Source: Citrobacter sp. Marseille-Q6884
GTDB taxonomy: Bacteria > Pseudomonadota > Gammaproteobacteria > Enterobacterales > Enterobacteriaceae
Assembly (NCBI RefSeq): GCF_945906775.1
Contig: NZ_CAMDRE010000002.1
Coordinates: 1,302,001 to 1,366,000, forward strand
Direction of reading: 5' to 3'
DNA length: 64,000 nucleotides
Shown here: piece by piece, positions 26,363-35,431 of the stretch
How positions within the stretch are numbered: the stretch's first letter is position 1
Layout: every line of letters starts with the position of its first letter
Notes under the pieces: model-generated
What the model was told of the DNA's origin: nothing
Databases searched by the model: none
The model's input: the letters and a program-made list of their open reading frames with translations, nothing else
Position numbers and translations under genes: made by a program

Positions 26363-27557
26363 GTTGTGCTCCTGTCGGGCGTTCAACCGTCAGCGCCACG
26401 CCCTGACCGCCACCGACGCACAGTGTGGCCAGTCCTTTGGTCACGTCGCGGCGAGCCATTTCGTGCAGCAGGGTCACCAGGATGCGGCAACCGGAGGAAC
26501 CAATCGGATGACCGAGGGCAATGGCGCCGCCATTGACGTTCACTTTGTTGCTGTCCCAGTTCAGCGATTCGCCGACCGCCAGCGCCTGGGCGGCAAACGC
26601 TTCGTTGGCTTCAATAAGATCCACATCATCCAGCGTCCAGCCCGCACGTTTCAGGCACTGCAGTGAGGCTTCCACCGGGCCAATGCCCATGATCGCCGGA
26701 TCAACGCCTGAAACCGCATAGCCTGTGACACGGGCCAGCACCGGAAGCTTCAACGCTGCGGCTTTGGCGGCGCTCATCAGCATAACCGCCGCGGCGCCGT
26801 CATTTAATGATGACGCATTACCCGCCGTAACCGAGCCGTTACCCGGGCGAAATGCCGGTTTCAGTTGCGCCAGTTTTTCCGCCTGCGTATCCGGGCGAGG
26901 TTGTTCATCGTGGGTGACCAGACGGGGGGATTTTTTTCCTTGTGGGACGCTGACGGGAGTAATTTCTGCACTAAACCGACCGGCCTCGATAGCCGCCGCC
27001 GCTTTCTGCTGGGAGAGCAGCGCAAAGGCATCCTGCTGTTCGCGGCTGATGGCGAACTTATCCGCCAGGTTTTCAGCGGTGATCCCCATGTGGTAGTCGT
27101 TAAACGCATCCCACAGCCCGTCATGCACCACGCTGTCTTTCAGGCTGGCATGCCCCAGGCGTAAACCGGCACGTGCGCCGTCGAGAAAATAGGGGACATT
27201 GCTCATGCTCTCCTGACCGCCCGCAATGACGATTTCCGCATCGCCACAGCGGATCGCCTGCACCGCCTGGTGTACCGCTTTCAGCCCCGACCCGCACACC
27301 AGATTGATCGTCAGTGCAGGCGTGGTCACCGGCAATCCGGCACGTAACGCCGTTTGCCTGGCAGGGTTCTGACCGCAACCCGCCGTCAGCACCTGGCCTA
27401 AGATCACCTCATCAATGAGTTCCGGTGCGACGGCGGTTTTTTCCAGCAAAGCGCGGATCACCGCCGTGCCTAACTCCACGGCGGAAAGAGGAGCCAGTGC
27501 GCCATGAAAACTGCCAATCGGTGTGCGCGTTGCCGCGACAATAACAACATCCTGCAT
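26352..27557 (-). CDS. Acetyl-CoA acetyltransferase (thiolase)
   Basis: Type II thiolase of 401 residues that cleaves acetoacetyl-CoA with CoA to two acetyl-CoA. The nucleophile Cys lies in NLVCGSGLKAVHQA near residue 88, GGQESMSN near 110, and the C-terminal catalytic motifs are NGGAIALGHPIGSSG near 350 and CVGGGQGVAL near 385. The start MQDVVIVAATRTPIG was chosen because GAGGAG (reading AGCTGACC on) lies just upstream; the longer frame runs back into the CoA transferase gene. It sits 10 bases after that gene, completing acetoacetate breakdown. Confidence 0.9.
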   Translation of the reverse strand: MQDVVIVAATRTPIGSFHGALAPLSAVELGTAVIRALLEKTAVAPELIDEVILGQVLTAGCGQNPARQTALRAGLPVTTPALTINLVCGSGLKAVHQAVQAIRCGDAEIVIAGGQESMSNVPYFLDGARAGLRLGHASLKDSVVHDGLWDAFNDYHMGITAENLADKFAISREQQDAFALLSQQKAAAAIEAGRFSAEITPVSVPQGKKSPRLVTHDEQPRPDTQAEKLAQLKPAFRPGNGSVTAGNASSLNDGAAAVMLMSAAKAAALKLPVLARVTGYAVSGVDPAIMGIGPVEASLQCLKRAGWTLDDVDLIEANEAFAAQALAVGESLNWDSNKVNVNGGAIALGHPIGSSGCRILVTLLHEMARRDVTKGLATLCVGGGQGVALTVERPTGAQHAN

Positions 27558-27567
27558 GGTCAGCTCC

Positions 27568-28224
27568 TCAGTTGAATTGCATTTCGGGGACATGATCGGG
27601 GATGACCAGCTTGCCTGCGGTTCTGGCGACAATCTCATCTACGCTGACACCTGGCGCGCGTTCGCGCAGAATGAAGGTGCCATCGGCGATTTCCAGTAGC
27701 GCCAGATCGGTAAGTACACGTTTAATACAGGCCACACCGGTCAGCGGCAGGGTGCAGGCAGGCAGCAATTTGGACTCACCGCTTTTGGACGCGTGGGTCA
27801 TCACCACAATGATATTTTCCGCGCCAGCCACCAGATCCATCGCGCCTCCCATGCCTTTCACCATTTTCCCCGGGATCATCCACGAGGCGATATTGCCGTG
27901 GGTATCCACCTCAAATGCGCCGAGTACCGTCAGGTCAACATGACCGCCGCGGATCATGGCGAAGGATTGCGCGGAGTCGAAAATCGCTGCGCCTTCACGC
28001 GCCGTCACGGTCTGTTTTCCTGCGTTGATCATGTCGGCATCCAGCTCGTCTTCGGTGGGGAATGGTCCCATCCCGAGCAGGCCATTTTCCGATTGCAGCA
28101 TCACGTCCATGCCGTCGGGAATGTAATTTGCCACCAGCGTCGGGATGCCGATCCCCAGGTTGACGTAATAGCCGTCGCGCAGCTCACGGGCGACACGCAT
28201 CGCCATTTGTTCACGCGTTAACAT
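27568..28224 (-). CDS. 3-oxoacid CoA-transferase subunit B
   Basis: Beta subunit of 218 residues of a class I CoA transferase (AtoA/ScoB family). The catalytic glutamate is in the SENGLLGMGPFP motif near residue 45, and GGHVDLTVLGAFEVD follows near 104. With the neighbouring alpha subunit (2-base gap) it activates acetoacetate to acetoacetyl-CoA using succinyl-CoA or acetyl-CoA as donor; the donor cannot be told from sequence by eye. It is cytoplasmic. No ato two-component genes are nearby; the LysR gene probably regulates. Confidence 0.88.
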   Translation of the reverse strand: MLTREQMAMRVARELRDGYYVNLGIGIPTLVANYIPDGMDVMLQSENGLLGMGPFPTEDELDADMINAGKQTVTAREGAAIFDSAQSFAMIRGGHVDLTVLGAFEVDTHGNIASWMIPGKMVKGMGGAMDLVAGAENIIVVMTHASKSGESKLLPACTLPLTGVACIKRVLTDLALLEIADGTFILRERAPGVSVDEIVARTAGKLVIPDHVPEMQFN

Positions 28225-28226
28225 GG

Positions 28227-28934
28227 TCAGGCTCCTTTGTGGCGTAGGGTGCGTTGTTCAATACGTTTTTCAAACTGCCCCTGAATGATGCGGTTAACGT
28301 AAATCCCAGGGGTGTGAATCGCGGCAGGGTCCAGCTCTCCGGGAGGGACAATCTCTTCAACTTCCACGACCGTAATACGCCCGGCCACCGCCATTAGCGG
28401 ATTAAAATTCTGCGCGGTATGGCGATAAATAACGTTGCCGTACCAGTCGGCTTTCCAGCCTTTAACCAGCGCAAAATCACCGGTAATCGCCTGTTCCATG
28501 ATGTAAGGGCGGCCGGCAAACTCACGAACCTCTTTCCCTTCAGCCACGGGCGTCCCGTATCCGGTCGCAGTGAAGAAGGCCGGGATCCCCGCGCCGCCTG
28601 CACGTAACTGCTCTGCCAGCGTCCCTTGCGGCGTCAGAATGGCTTCCAGCTCGCCACTCAGCACCTGTTGTTCAAACAACGCATTTTCACCCACATAGGA
28701 GGCGACTACTTTGCGTACCTGACGTGTCTCCAGCAGCACGCCGAGACCAAAACCGTCCACGCCACAGTTGTTTGAAACGACCGTGAGTCCCTGAACCTCC
28801 CGGCGGCGTACCTCTGCAATCAGGTTTTCAGGAATACCGCATAAGCCAAAACCGCCCGCCAGCAGCGTCATGTTGTCGGTCAGTCCTTCCAGCGCCTCTT
28901 GATACGTGGCGACCCGTTTATCCAGTCCAGCCAT
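28227..28934 (-). CDS. 3-oxoacid CoA-transferase subunit A
   Basis: Alpha subunit of 235 residues, first gene of the hydroxybutyrate/acetoacetate operon. The glycine-rich CoA-binding motif GGFGLCGIPENLI is near residues 29-41 and GTLAEQLRAGGAGIPAFFT near 108-126. The start MAGLDKRV was chosen because GGAGGGG lies 9 bases upstream; the longer frame runs into the promoter region. It is divergent from a LysR gene with 142 bases between the start codons, a common layout for LysR-activated catabolic operons. Confidence 0.88.
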   Translation of the reverse strand: MAGLDKRVATYQEALEGLTDNMTLLAGGFGLCGIPENLIAEVRRREVQGLTVVSNNCGVDGFGLGVLLETRQVRKVVASYVGENALFEQQVLSGELEAILTPQGTLAEQLRAGGAGIPAFFTATGYGTPVAEGKEVREFAGRPYIMEQAITGDFALVKGWKADWYGNVIYRHTAQNFNPLMAVAGRITVVEVEEIVPPGELDPAAIHTPGIYVNRIIQGQFEKRIEQRTLRHKGA

Positions 28935-29076
28935 ACACTTGCCCCTCCAGTTGTCCTTGCCGACATCATTGGGGGTGAAAAATGATTTGTTAATTTTAAA
29001 TTTGTGACTCACTCATTGGGTTTTTTTATCAATTTAATGTTAATTAAAGGTATTCAACAAGTTAAAGGAATGAGTA

Positions 29077-29967
29077 ATGAGAATGAGCATCAAACAGTTA
29101 CGCGCGTTTTTAGCGGTAGCTCACACTCTGAATTTTGCTCATGCCAGTGAACGGCTGAATATGTCACAGCCCGCGTTAAGCCTGGCGATTAAAGGTCTGG
29201 AGGACTCCCTGGGTGGGGCTTTACTGTTAAGAACCACCCGCAAAGTGATCCTGACGCAGGAAGGGGAAACGCTACTGACGATGGGGCGGCAACTGCTCGC
29301 TGACTGGGAAAACACCGAAGAAGCCATGCGCCAGCACTTTACGCTGCAACGCGGTAAAATCTCGATTGCCGCAATGCCTTCGTTCGCCACTAACGTGCTG
29401 CCGCCGGTACTCAAAACTTTCCGCGACTGCTACGGCGGCATCAACGTGACGGTTCATGACGTGATAAACGAGCAGGTCATCGAAATGGTGAGCGAAGGGC
29501 GTGTGGAAATGGGGATCGCTTTCGAACCGGACTATTCCGGGCACCTTCATTTTACACCGCTCGGGATGGATCGGTTTATTGCCATTGTTCCCCCCTCGTG
29601 CCGGTTGGCGGGTCGGGAACGGATTACCTGGAAAGAACTGCTGACGCTGGATTTCATTACGCTGCAGCGGCCATCTGCCGTACGTTTGATGCTTGAAGAG
29701 CAGTTGGTGCAGAGCGGCCACGCACTGGAAGTTGCGCTGGAGAGTCATCAACTGGTCACCATCGGGCGTCTGGTGGCAAATGGGTTAGGTGGCAGTGCGG
29801 TGCCCGCGCTCTGTCGTACACAAATGACCGAGCTCGGGGCAACCTGTATCGAACTGGACAGCCCGGTGATCCAGCGACGGATCGGCATCCTGCGTTCCGC
29901 ACATCATAAGCTCTCCACCGCGTCCGAGGTGCTGGTAGACACGCTGAAAAAGGCCTATCTGGCCTAG
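29077..29967 (+). CDS. LysR-family transcriptional regulator
   Basis: Regulator of 296 residues. The N-terminal winged helix-turn-helix, IKQLRAFLAVAHTLNFAHAS...SQPALSLAIKGLED, covers about residues 4-50; a periplasmic-binding-like effector domain fills about 90-290. It is divergent from the CoA-transferase operon and so is the likely activator of hydroxybutyrate or acetoacetate catabolism; the effector is unknown. Its TAG stop overlaps the ddpF stop on the other strand within the palindrome CTAG. Start could be Met1 or Met3. Confidence 0.88.
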   Translation: MRMSIKQLRAFLAVAHTLNFAHASERLNMSQPALSLAIKGLEDSLGGALLLRTTRKVILTQEGETLLTMGRQLLADWENTEEAMRQHFTLQRGKISIAAMPSFATNVLPPVLKTFRDCYGGINVTVHDVINEQVIEMVSEGRVEMGIAFEPDYSGHLHFTPLGMDRFIAIVPPSCRLAGRERITWKELLTLDFITLQRPSAVRLMLEEQLVQSGHALEVALESHQLVTIGRLVANGLGGSAVPALCRTQMTELGATCIELDSPVIQRRIGILRSAHHKLSTASEVLVDTLKKAYLA

Positions 29968-30914
29968 ACGATTTCGGCGGCTCGCCAGCAGCGGACGTCA
30001 TGTCCGGTTTCCCCCTTCAGCAAGACCTGTTTATTCTCGCAGCCACGAGTCGCCAGCGGGCATCTGTCGCGGAAAAAGCACCCCTGCGGCAAGGTACGGT
30101 TGCCCGGCAGTTCGGTTTTGCGCAAGACCAGATTTTCAGCCAGCGGCATGCCGGTTTTGGGAACCGAATCGAGCAACAGACGTGTGTAAGGGTGAGCTGG
30201 GTGAGTTAATACCTGCTGCGCATCGCCCAGTTCAACAATTTGCCCAAGGTACATCACGGCCACACGATCGCTCATATGCCGCACCACGGACACGTTATGC
30301 GAGATCAGCACGAAGGTCAGTTTTCTTTGCGCCTGGAGCGATACCAGCAGATTAAGGATTTGCGCCTGGACGGAGATATCCAGTGCCGAAGTGGGTTCGT
30401 CGAGCACAATTACATCCGGCTTTGAGGATAACGCCCTGGCGATGGCAATACGCTGGCGCTGTCCCCCAGAAAACGCATGTGGCAGACGATCAAGATATTC
30501 CGGTCGGATGCCTACCTGCAGCGCCAGTTCTTCAGCCAGTGCCCGGCGTTCCCGCTCCGGGCTTCGCTGCTGGATCCACACCGGTTCAGTGATGATCCGC
30601 CAGACCGGTAAGCGAGGGTCCAGAGACGAAAGCGGGTCCTGGAACACCATCTGCATCCCGTTGTTCGCACGGTTTTGTGGCGTGCTATGGCGGGAGTAGT
30701 TCCCCTGACTGGGCTTGAGCATGCCCATTAGCAACTGCGCCAGCGTACTTTTCCCGCACCCTGATTCACCGACAATTCCCAGCGTTTCACCCTGGCGGAT
30801 CTGTAAATCCATTCCATTAAGCGCATGCACGCGCTCAGTCACTTTACCCAGCCAGTTTTTACGAGCCGGGAAGTTAACGTGGACATCATCAAGCGCCAGT
30901 AAAATATCAGACAT
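29964..30914 (-). CDS. ddpF: Dipeptide ABC transporter ATP-binding protein DdpF
   Basis: ATPase of 316 residues of the peptide/nickel ABC family. Walker A GESGCGKST is near residue 53, signature FSGGQRQRIAIARAL near 158 and Walker B VIVLDEPTSALD near 178. The C-terminal oligopeptide-transporter domain has the cysteine-rich CFFRDRCPLATRGCE, expected to bind an iron-sulfur cluster in this family. The start MSDILLALDDVHV overlaps ddpD by 8 bases. With DdpD it powers the DdpABC permease for D-Ala-D-Ala or similar dipeptides. It is the last operon gene. Confidence 0.93.
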   Translation of the reverse strand: MSDILLALDDVHVNFPARKNWLGKVTERVHALNGMDLQIRQGETLGIVGESGCGKSTLAQLLMGMLKPSQGNYSRHSTPQNRANNGMQMVFQDPLSSLDPRLPVWRIITEPVWIQQRSPERERRALAEELALQVGIRPEYLDRLPHAFSGGQRQRIAIARALSSKPDVIVLDEPTSALDISVQAQILNLLVSLQAQRKLTFVLISHNVSVVRHMSDRVAVMYLGQIVELGDAQQVLTHPAHPYTRLLLDSVPKTGMPLAENLVLRKTELPGNRTLPQGCFFRDRCPLATRGCENKQVLLKGETGHDVRCWRAAEIV

Positions 30915-31893
30915 GTGTTGTCTCCAGTTGCGGATACCAGCAGGCAGATTGTTGTTCAAAACGTCCCTGAGTGCGTAACGCCGGTGTCTCTTCGCATTGG
31001 GATCCTGCGGCAAAGCAACGTTCACGGAATGCGCATCCGGTGGGCAGGCAGCTCAGGTTGGGTACGGTTCCCGGAATGGCAGGCAACGGTGTCCGCGGTT
31101 CGCCATGTTCTGGCGCACATTTCAACAGGCCAATAGAGTAGGGATGCGTCGGATGTTCAATGACGGTTTGCGTCGGGCCACTTTCAATGACGCTTCCGGC
31201 ATACATGACGTACAACCTGTCACACAGCTGCGAGACCACGGCCATATCATGGCTGATAAACAGTACGGCCGTTCCACTGGCGCGCGCTTTGTGTCTGAGC
31301 AACCGCAGCACCTGCAGTTGCACCGTCACATCCAGCGCGGTCGTCGGTTCATCGGCAATAATCAGATCCGGTTCGCAGGAAAAGGCCAGCGCAATCATTA
31401 CGCGCTGGCGCATCCCGCCGGAAAGCTCAAACGGAAAACGCGTCATGACTTCCGGGGCGTCCGGGATTTGCATCTCCTCCAGTAAAGCAATGGCTTTCTG
31501 CCGGGCATCCCCACGGCTGAGCGACTGATGATGACGAATGACCTCGACCATTTGTTGCCCAATACGTCGGGTTGGATTCAGCGCCGTCATCGGCTCCTGG
31601 AAAATCATCGCCACACGGTCACCTCGCCATTTACGCATCTGTTTCTCGCTGGCGTTCAACACATCTTCGCCAAGCAGCAAAACGCGCCCCTGATGAATGT
31701 GATAACTTTCCTCCGGCAGCAAACGCATGGCGAGCATGGCGGTCACCGATTTACCGGAACCGGATTCACCAACCACGCCAACAATCTCTCCCCGGTTGAT
31801 ATGCAGCGAAACATGGTTCAGCGCATGCACGTCGGCCTTATAACCGGGGAAGCTCAGGTGTAAATCTTCGATTTCCAGTACAGGTTGTGTCAT
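30907..31893 (-). CDS. ddpD: Dipeptide ABC transporter ATP-binding protein DdpD
   Basis: ATPase of 328 residues, equal to E. coli DdpD. Walker A GESGSGKS is near residue 41, signature LSGGMRQRVMIALAF near 158 and Walker B LIIADEPTTALD near 179. A C-terminal oligo_HPY region contains CLPTGCAFRERC. It pairs with DdpF as the cytoplasmic motor. Its ATG overlaps the ddpC stop (ATGA). Confidence 0.93.
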   Translation of the reverse strand: MTQPVLEIEDLHLSFPGYKADVHALNHVSLHINRGEIVGVVGESGSGKSVTAMLAMRLLPEESYHIHQGRVLLLGEDVLNASEKQMRKWRGDRVAMIFQEPMTALNPTRRIGQQMVEVIRHHQSLSRGDARQKAIALLEEMQIPDAPEVMTRFPFELSGGMRQRVMIALAFSCEPDLIIADEPTTALDVTVQLQVLRLLRHKARASGTAVLFISHDMAVVSQLCDRLYVMYAGSVIESGPTQTVIEHPTHPYSIGLLKCAPEHGEPRTPLPAIPGTVPNLSCLPTGCAFRERCFAAGSQCEETPALRTQGRFEQQSACWYPQLETTHV

Positions 31894-32786
31894 GACTGTT
31901 TTCCTCCGGCTTTCGGATCAAGCAGGTCGCGAATACCGTCACCAAAGAGATTAAAGCCCACGGCAGTGATCAAAATGGCGGCACCCGGGAATGCGCAATA
32001 CCACCACTGGTCAAGCACATAGTTGCGACCAATCGCGACCATCGCTCCCCATTCGGCGCTGGGTTGTTGTGCCCCCAGTCCGATAAATCCCAGCGTGGCT
32101 GCCATCAGGATCGCACTACCAATGTCCAGCGAGGCCTGCACGATCAGCGGCGGCAGCGAATTACGTAATATATGCCAGCTGATCAGATGCCAGCGGGATG
32201 CGCCGTAGGTACGAGCCGCCTGCACGTAAGTAAACTGGCGAACCACCAGAGTTTGCCCGCGCGCCAGACGGACATAAAATGGGATACGCACAATCGCAAT
32301 CGCCAGCATGGCGTTAAACAGGCTGGGTCCCAGCGCAGCGGCGAGCGCCATCGTCAGAACCAGTGACGGGATCGACAGCATGACATCCATCACGCGCATG
32401 ATGACAGCGTCGGCCCGTCCGCCCATCACACCGGACAAACAGCCGACCAGAGAACCCACACCGCCGGCGATGCCAACAACCACCAGACCGGCGACGATCG
32501 ACTGCTGACTGCCCACCAGGACGCGGCTAAACAAATCGCGGCCCACCTCGTCAGTGCCAAACCAGTGGGTTGTGGAAGGCGCAAGCAGGCGAGCGCTCAG
32601 GTCGATAGCATTGGGGTCGAAAGGGGTGAGCCACGGTGACAGCACCATCAACAGCAGCATCAATACAATGATCATGCCGCCAATCAGCGTCAGAGGACTG
32701 CCTTTCACCATCCAGAACAGTTTTGCCCAGTCGGTGCGACGGCGTGTTGTCGGGGAGGTGGCGGGCGTTTCTTGTGAGAGCATCAT
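31890..32786 (-). CDS. ddpC: Dipeptide ABC transporter permease DdpC
   Basis: Inner-membrane permease of 298 residues with about six helices. The N-terminal first helix, LTLIGGMIIVLMLLLMVLSPWL, follows a charged cytoplasmic tail, the OppC pattern. The EAA coupling loop YVQAARTYGASRWHLISWHILRN lies near residues 180-203. It overlaps ddpB by 4 bases. Two adjacent ATGs (MML) could serve as start. Confidence 0.93.
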   Translation of the reverse strand: MMLSQETPATSPTTRRRTDWAKLFWMVKGSPLTLIGGMIIVLMLLLMVLSPWLTPFDPNAIDLSARLLAPSTTHWFGTDEVGRDLFSRVLVGSQQSIVAGLVVVGIAGGVGSLVGCLSGVMGGRADAVIMRVMDVMLSIPSLVLTMALAAALGPSLFNAMLAIAIVRIPFYVRLARGQTLVVRQFTYVQAARTYGASRWHLISWHILRNSLPPLIVQASLDIGSAILMAATLGFIGLGAQQPSAEWGAMVAIGRNYVLDQWWYCAFPGAAILITAVGFNLFGDGIRDLLDPKAGGKQS

Positions 32787-33805
32787 TCAGCACCTCCGCG
32801 TCCGATACGTGGGTCGATCCACAGATAAAGTAAGTCCACCACCAGATTGACCAGGACATATGCAAAGGAGACCACAATGGCAAATCCCATTACTGCCGGA
32901 AAATCGAGTGCCTGAATCGACGTCACCACCCAGGCGCCCATGCCCGGCCAGGCGAAGACTGTTTCGGTTAACACCGCACCATAAAGCAGATCCCCCAGCG
33001 CCAGACCCAGCACGGTGATTGACGGGATTAACGCATTCGGTAGCGCGTAACACAAAATGATGTACCAGCCTGGTAAACCGCTGGCGCGGGCGGTGCGGAT
33101 ATAATCTTCACTCAGTTGCTCCAGCATGGCCGAGCGAATCTGGCGAGCGACGATCCCCAGATGGACAAAGGCCAGCGTCAGAGAAGGCAGGATCAGATGC
33201 TGGAGCGCATTGAAGAAGACCTCGCCATTCCCTTCCAGCAGCGCATCAATCAGGTAGAACCCGGTGACGTGTGCGGGCGGATCCAGCCAGTCATCAAGCC
33301 GCCCACCGCCGGGTAAAATTTGCAGATGGCCATAAAACAGAACGATAACGCCCAGTCCCAGCCAGAACGCGGGCGTTGAAATGCCGGTGATCGCCATTAA
33401 CCGAACGATGTGATCAAGCCAGCGGTTACGCCAGACGGCAGAGAGAATGCCCAGCGGAATACCGATAATCAGCGCCAGCAGAAGAGAACAAAAAGCCAGC
33501 TCAAGCGTGGCGGGGAAGAATATGCGCAGTTCATCCAGCACCGGGCGTCCGGTACGAATCGAGGTGCCCAAATCCCCCTGGAAAATATCGCTGACGTAGC
33601 GAAAAAACTGGACATACAGCGGTTGATTCAGCCCCAGTTGTTGGCGAATGTTTTCGACAATTTCATCGCTGGCGCGATCGCCCGCCAGCAGCCGCGCGGG
33701 GTCACCCGGGATCAGGTGCGAAATAATAAAGGTAATCACGCAAACACCGGCAACCACCAGGACGAGTCCCCAGCAGCGCTGGCGTAAAATGCTCCAGAAA
33801 GTCAT
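32783..33805 (-). CDS. ddpB: Dipeptide ABC transporter permease DdpB
   Basis: Inner-membrane permease of 340 residues of the OppB/DppB type. The first helix CWGLVLVVAGVCVITFIISHLIPGDPARLL is near residues 11-40 and the EAA loop EDYIRTARASGLPGWYIILCYAL near 230-252. It forms the channel with DdpC. The 48-base gap to ddpA is the largest inside the operon. Confidence 0.93.
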   Translation of the reverse strand: MTFWSILRQRCWGLVLVVAGVCVITFIISHLIPGDPARLLAGDRASDEIVENIRQQLGLNQPLYVQFFRYVSDIFQGDLGTSIRTGRPVLDELRIFFPATLELAFCSLLLALIIGIPLGILSAVWRNRWLDHIVRLMAITGISTPAFWLGLGVIVLFYGHLQILPGGGRLDDWLDPPAHVTGFYLIDALLEGNGEVFFNALQHLILPSLTLAFVHLGIVARQIRSAMLEQLSEDYIRTARASGLPGWYIILCYALPNALIPSITVLGLALGDLLYGAVLTETVFAWPGMGAWVVTSIQALDFPAVMGFAIVVSFAYVLVNLVVDLLYLWIDPRIGRGGAE

Positions 33806-33853
33806 TGGCTTCCCCTTGCGGAGCCAATACGGCTCCGCATAAACGTGGCGTAT

Positions 33854-35416
33854 TTACTTACTCATGGTGGAGATGTTGAAGACCTGTTCCAGCATCGGAT
33901 TGAATACAAAGCCTTTAACCTCTTTGTTCATCGCCAGCTGGTAGTTTTTCTGGAATAAATAGACGTAGGCGGCCTCATCAATCACGATGGTTTGCGCCTG
34001 CTGATAATCATTGGTTCGGGCCACCTGATCGGTGGTGGACAACGCGCTACGCAGCAGCTTATCGACTTCACTGTTTTCATAGAATGAACGGTTACCCGGT
34101 AAGCCTTTCTTATCTGACTCAAACCAGTAGTTCATAAACATATACGGGTCTGCGAAGTCCGGGCTCCAGTTGCCGATGGCGATGTCGTAATCCCCTTTAC
34201 CGACACGGTCACGCATGGTGGCATTCGCCAGTTTTTCGAGCTTCACTTTAATCCCCAGCTTGCCGAGACTGGCCTGGGTAGCCAGCGCGATGGGCTCCCA
34301 GTTAGGGTCATTATCCGAGTAAAGGAAACTCAGACTGTCGGGCTTCGTCGCCACTTTATCCCATGCGGCTTTGGCTTTCGCTTCATCAAAGCTGTACTGC
34401 ATGGCCTTTTGGTCAAAGCCCCACATCCCTTCAGGAATTGGGCCGCGCATCTGCTTCCCGTTACCACTCAGAATACCTTTTACCATTCCCTTGTAGTCGG
34501 TTGACCACGAAATAGCGCGGCGCAAATCCACCTGATTAAGAGGTGCTTTGCTGTTATTCAGATACAGGTAGGTCACGCGCAGCGAAGGGTAATCCGCGAC
34601 CTTGACTTTACCTTCTTGTTTTAAGGCGGCCAGTTGGTCAACGGGAAGCGCATCAGCAATGTCGATATCCCCACGCGACAACTGCAGGCGACGGGAAGCA
34701 CTTTCACCGATGATTTTTACCGATACACGCTTAAACGCGGGCTTTGAGCCAGCATAATGTGGGTTCGGCACCAGCACCAGTTGCTGTCCTTTTTGCCAGC
34801 TCTTCAGCATGAAGGGACCCGATCCGGCTGTGTTTTGCGCGAGGAATCCACGAGCGTCGTCAGCGGCATGTTCTTTTAAGATTGCCGGGTTGATGATGGA
34901 GGCACCGTCATTCGCCAGCGTATACAGGAACGGCGCGAAGGGCTGGCTGAGGGTAAATTTCACCGTACTGGCATCGATGGCTTCCACCTTCAGATCTTTC
35001 GGGAATGCTTCGGCAGGACCCTGACCAATTTTAAGTAAACGCTCAAAAGACTGCTTCACCGCGTCTGCGGTGACAGGCGTACCGTCGGCAAATTTGGCAT
35101 CGTTTTTCAGTGTGAACGTCCACTCTTTCTGATCGTCAGACGCTTTCCAGCCGCTGGCTAAATCGCCTTCAACTTCCGTTGAGCCTTTATCTCCCTCGGT
35201 TTTGTACTGCACCAGGCGCTGATAGGAAGGATAGGTCACCGTCCAGTCGTTGTTGTCGATGGTGACGGCGGGATCGAGCGTCTGCGGGTCGGCCGCTTTA
35301 CCAATGACCAGCATATCTTTGGGTACAGCAGCCTGCGCGGCAGGCAAAGCGGCCGCCAGCGCAATGGCAATCAGAGCGGGGCGAAAAAACGATGTCAATG
35401 CAGGTGTAGTCTTCAT
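33854..35416 (-). CDS. ddpA: Periplasmic dipeptide-binding protein DdpA
   Basis: Solute-binding protein (SBP_bac_5) of 520 residues with a Sec signal peptide ending ALPAAQA near residue 29. The mature part has the family segment FTLKNDAKFADGTPVTADAVKQSFERL near 100-126. It delivers dipeptides to DdpBC; in E. coli the set serves D-Ala-D-Ala recovered from peptidoglycan. It lies 15 bases after ddpX. Confidence 0.93.
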   Translation of the reverse strand: MKTTPALTSFFRPALIAIALAAALPAAQAAVPKDMLVIGKAADPQTLDPAVTIDNNDWTVTYPSYQRLVQYKTEGDKGSTEVEGDLASGWKASDDQKEWTFTLKNDAKFADGTPVTADAVKQSFERLLKIGQGPAEAFPKDLKVEAIDASTVKFTLSQPFAPFLYTLANDGASIINPAILKEHAADDARGFLAQNTAGSGPFMLKSWQKGQQLVLVPNPHYAGSKPAFKRVSVKIIGESASRRLQLSRGDIDIADALPVDQLAALKQEGKVKVADYPSLRVTYLYLNNSKAPLNQVDLRRAISWSTDYKGMVKGILSGNGKQMRGPIPEGMWGFDQKAMQYSFDEAKAKAAWDKVATKPDSLSFLYSDNDPNWEPIALATQASLGKLGIKVKLEKLANATMRDRVGKGDYDIAIGNWSPDFADPYMFMNYWFESDKKGLPGNRSFYENSEVDKLLRSALSTTDQVARTNDYQQAQTIVIDEAAYVYLFQKNYQLAMNKEVKGFVFNPMLEQVFNISTMSK

Positions 35417-35431
35417 AACCAGGCTCCAGAA

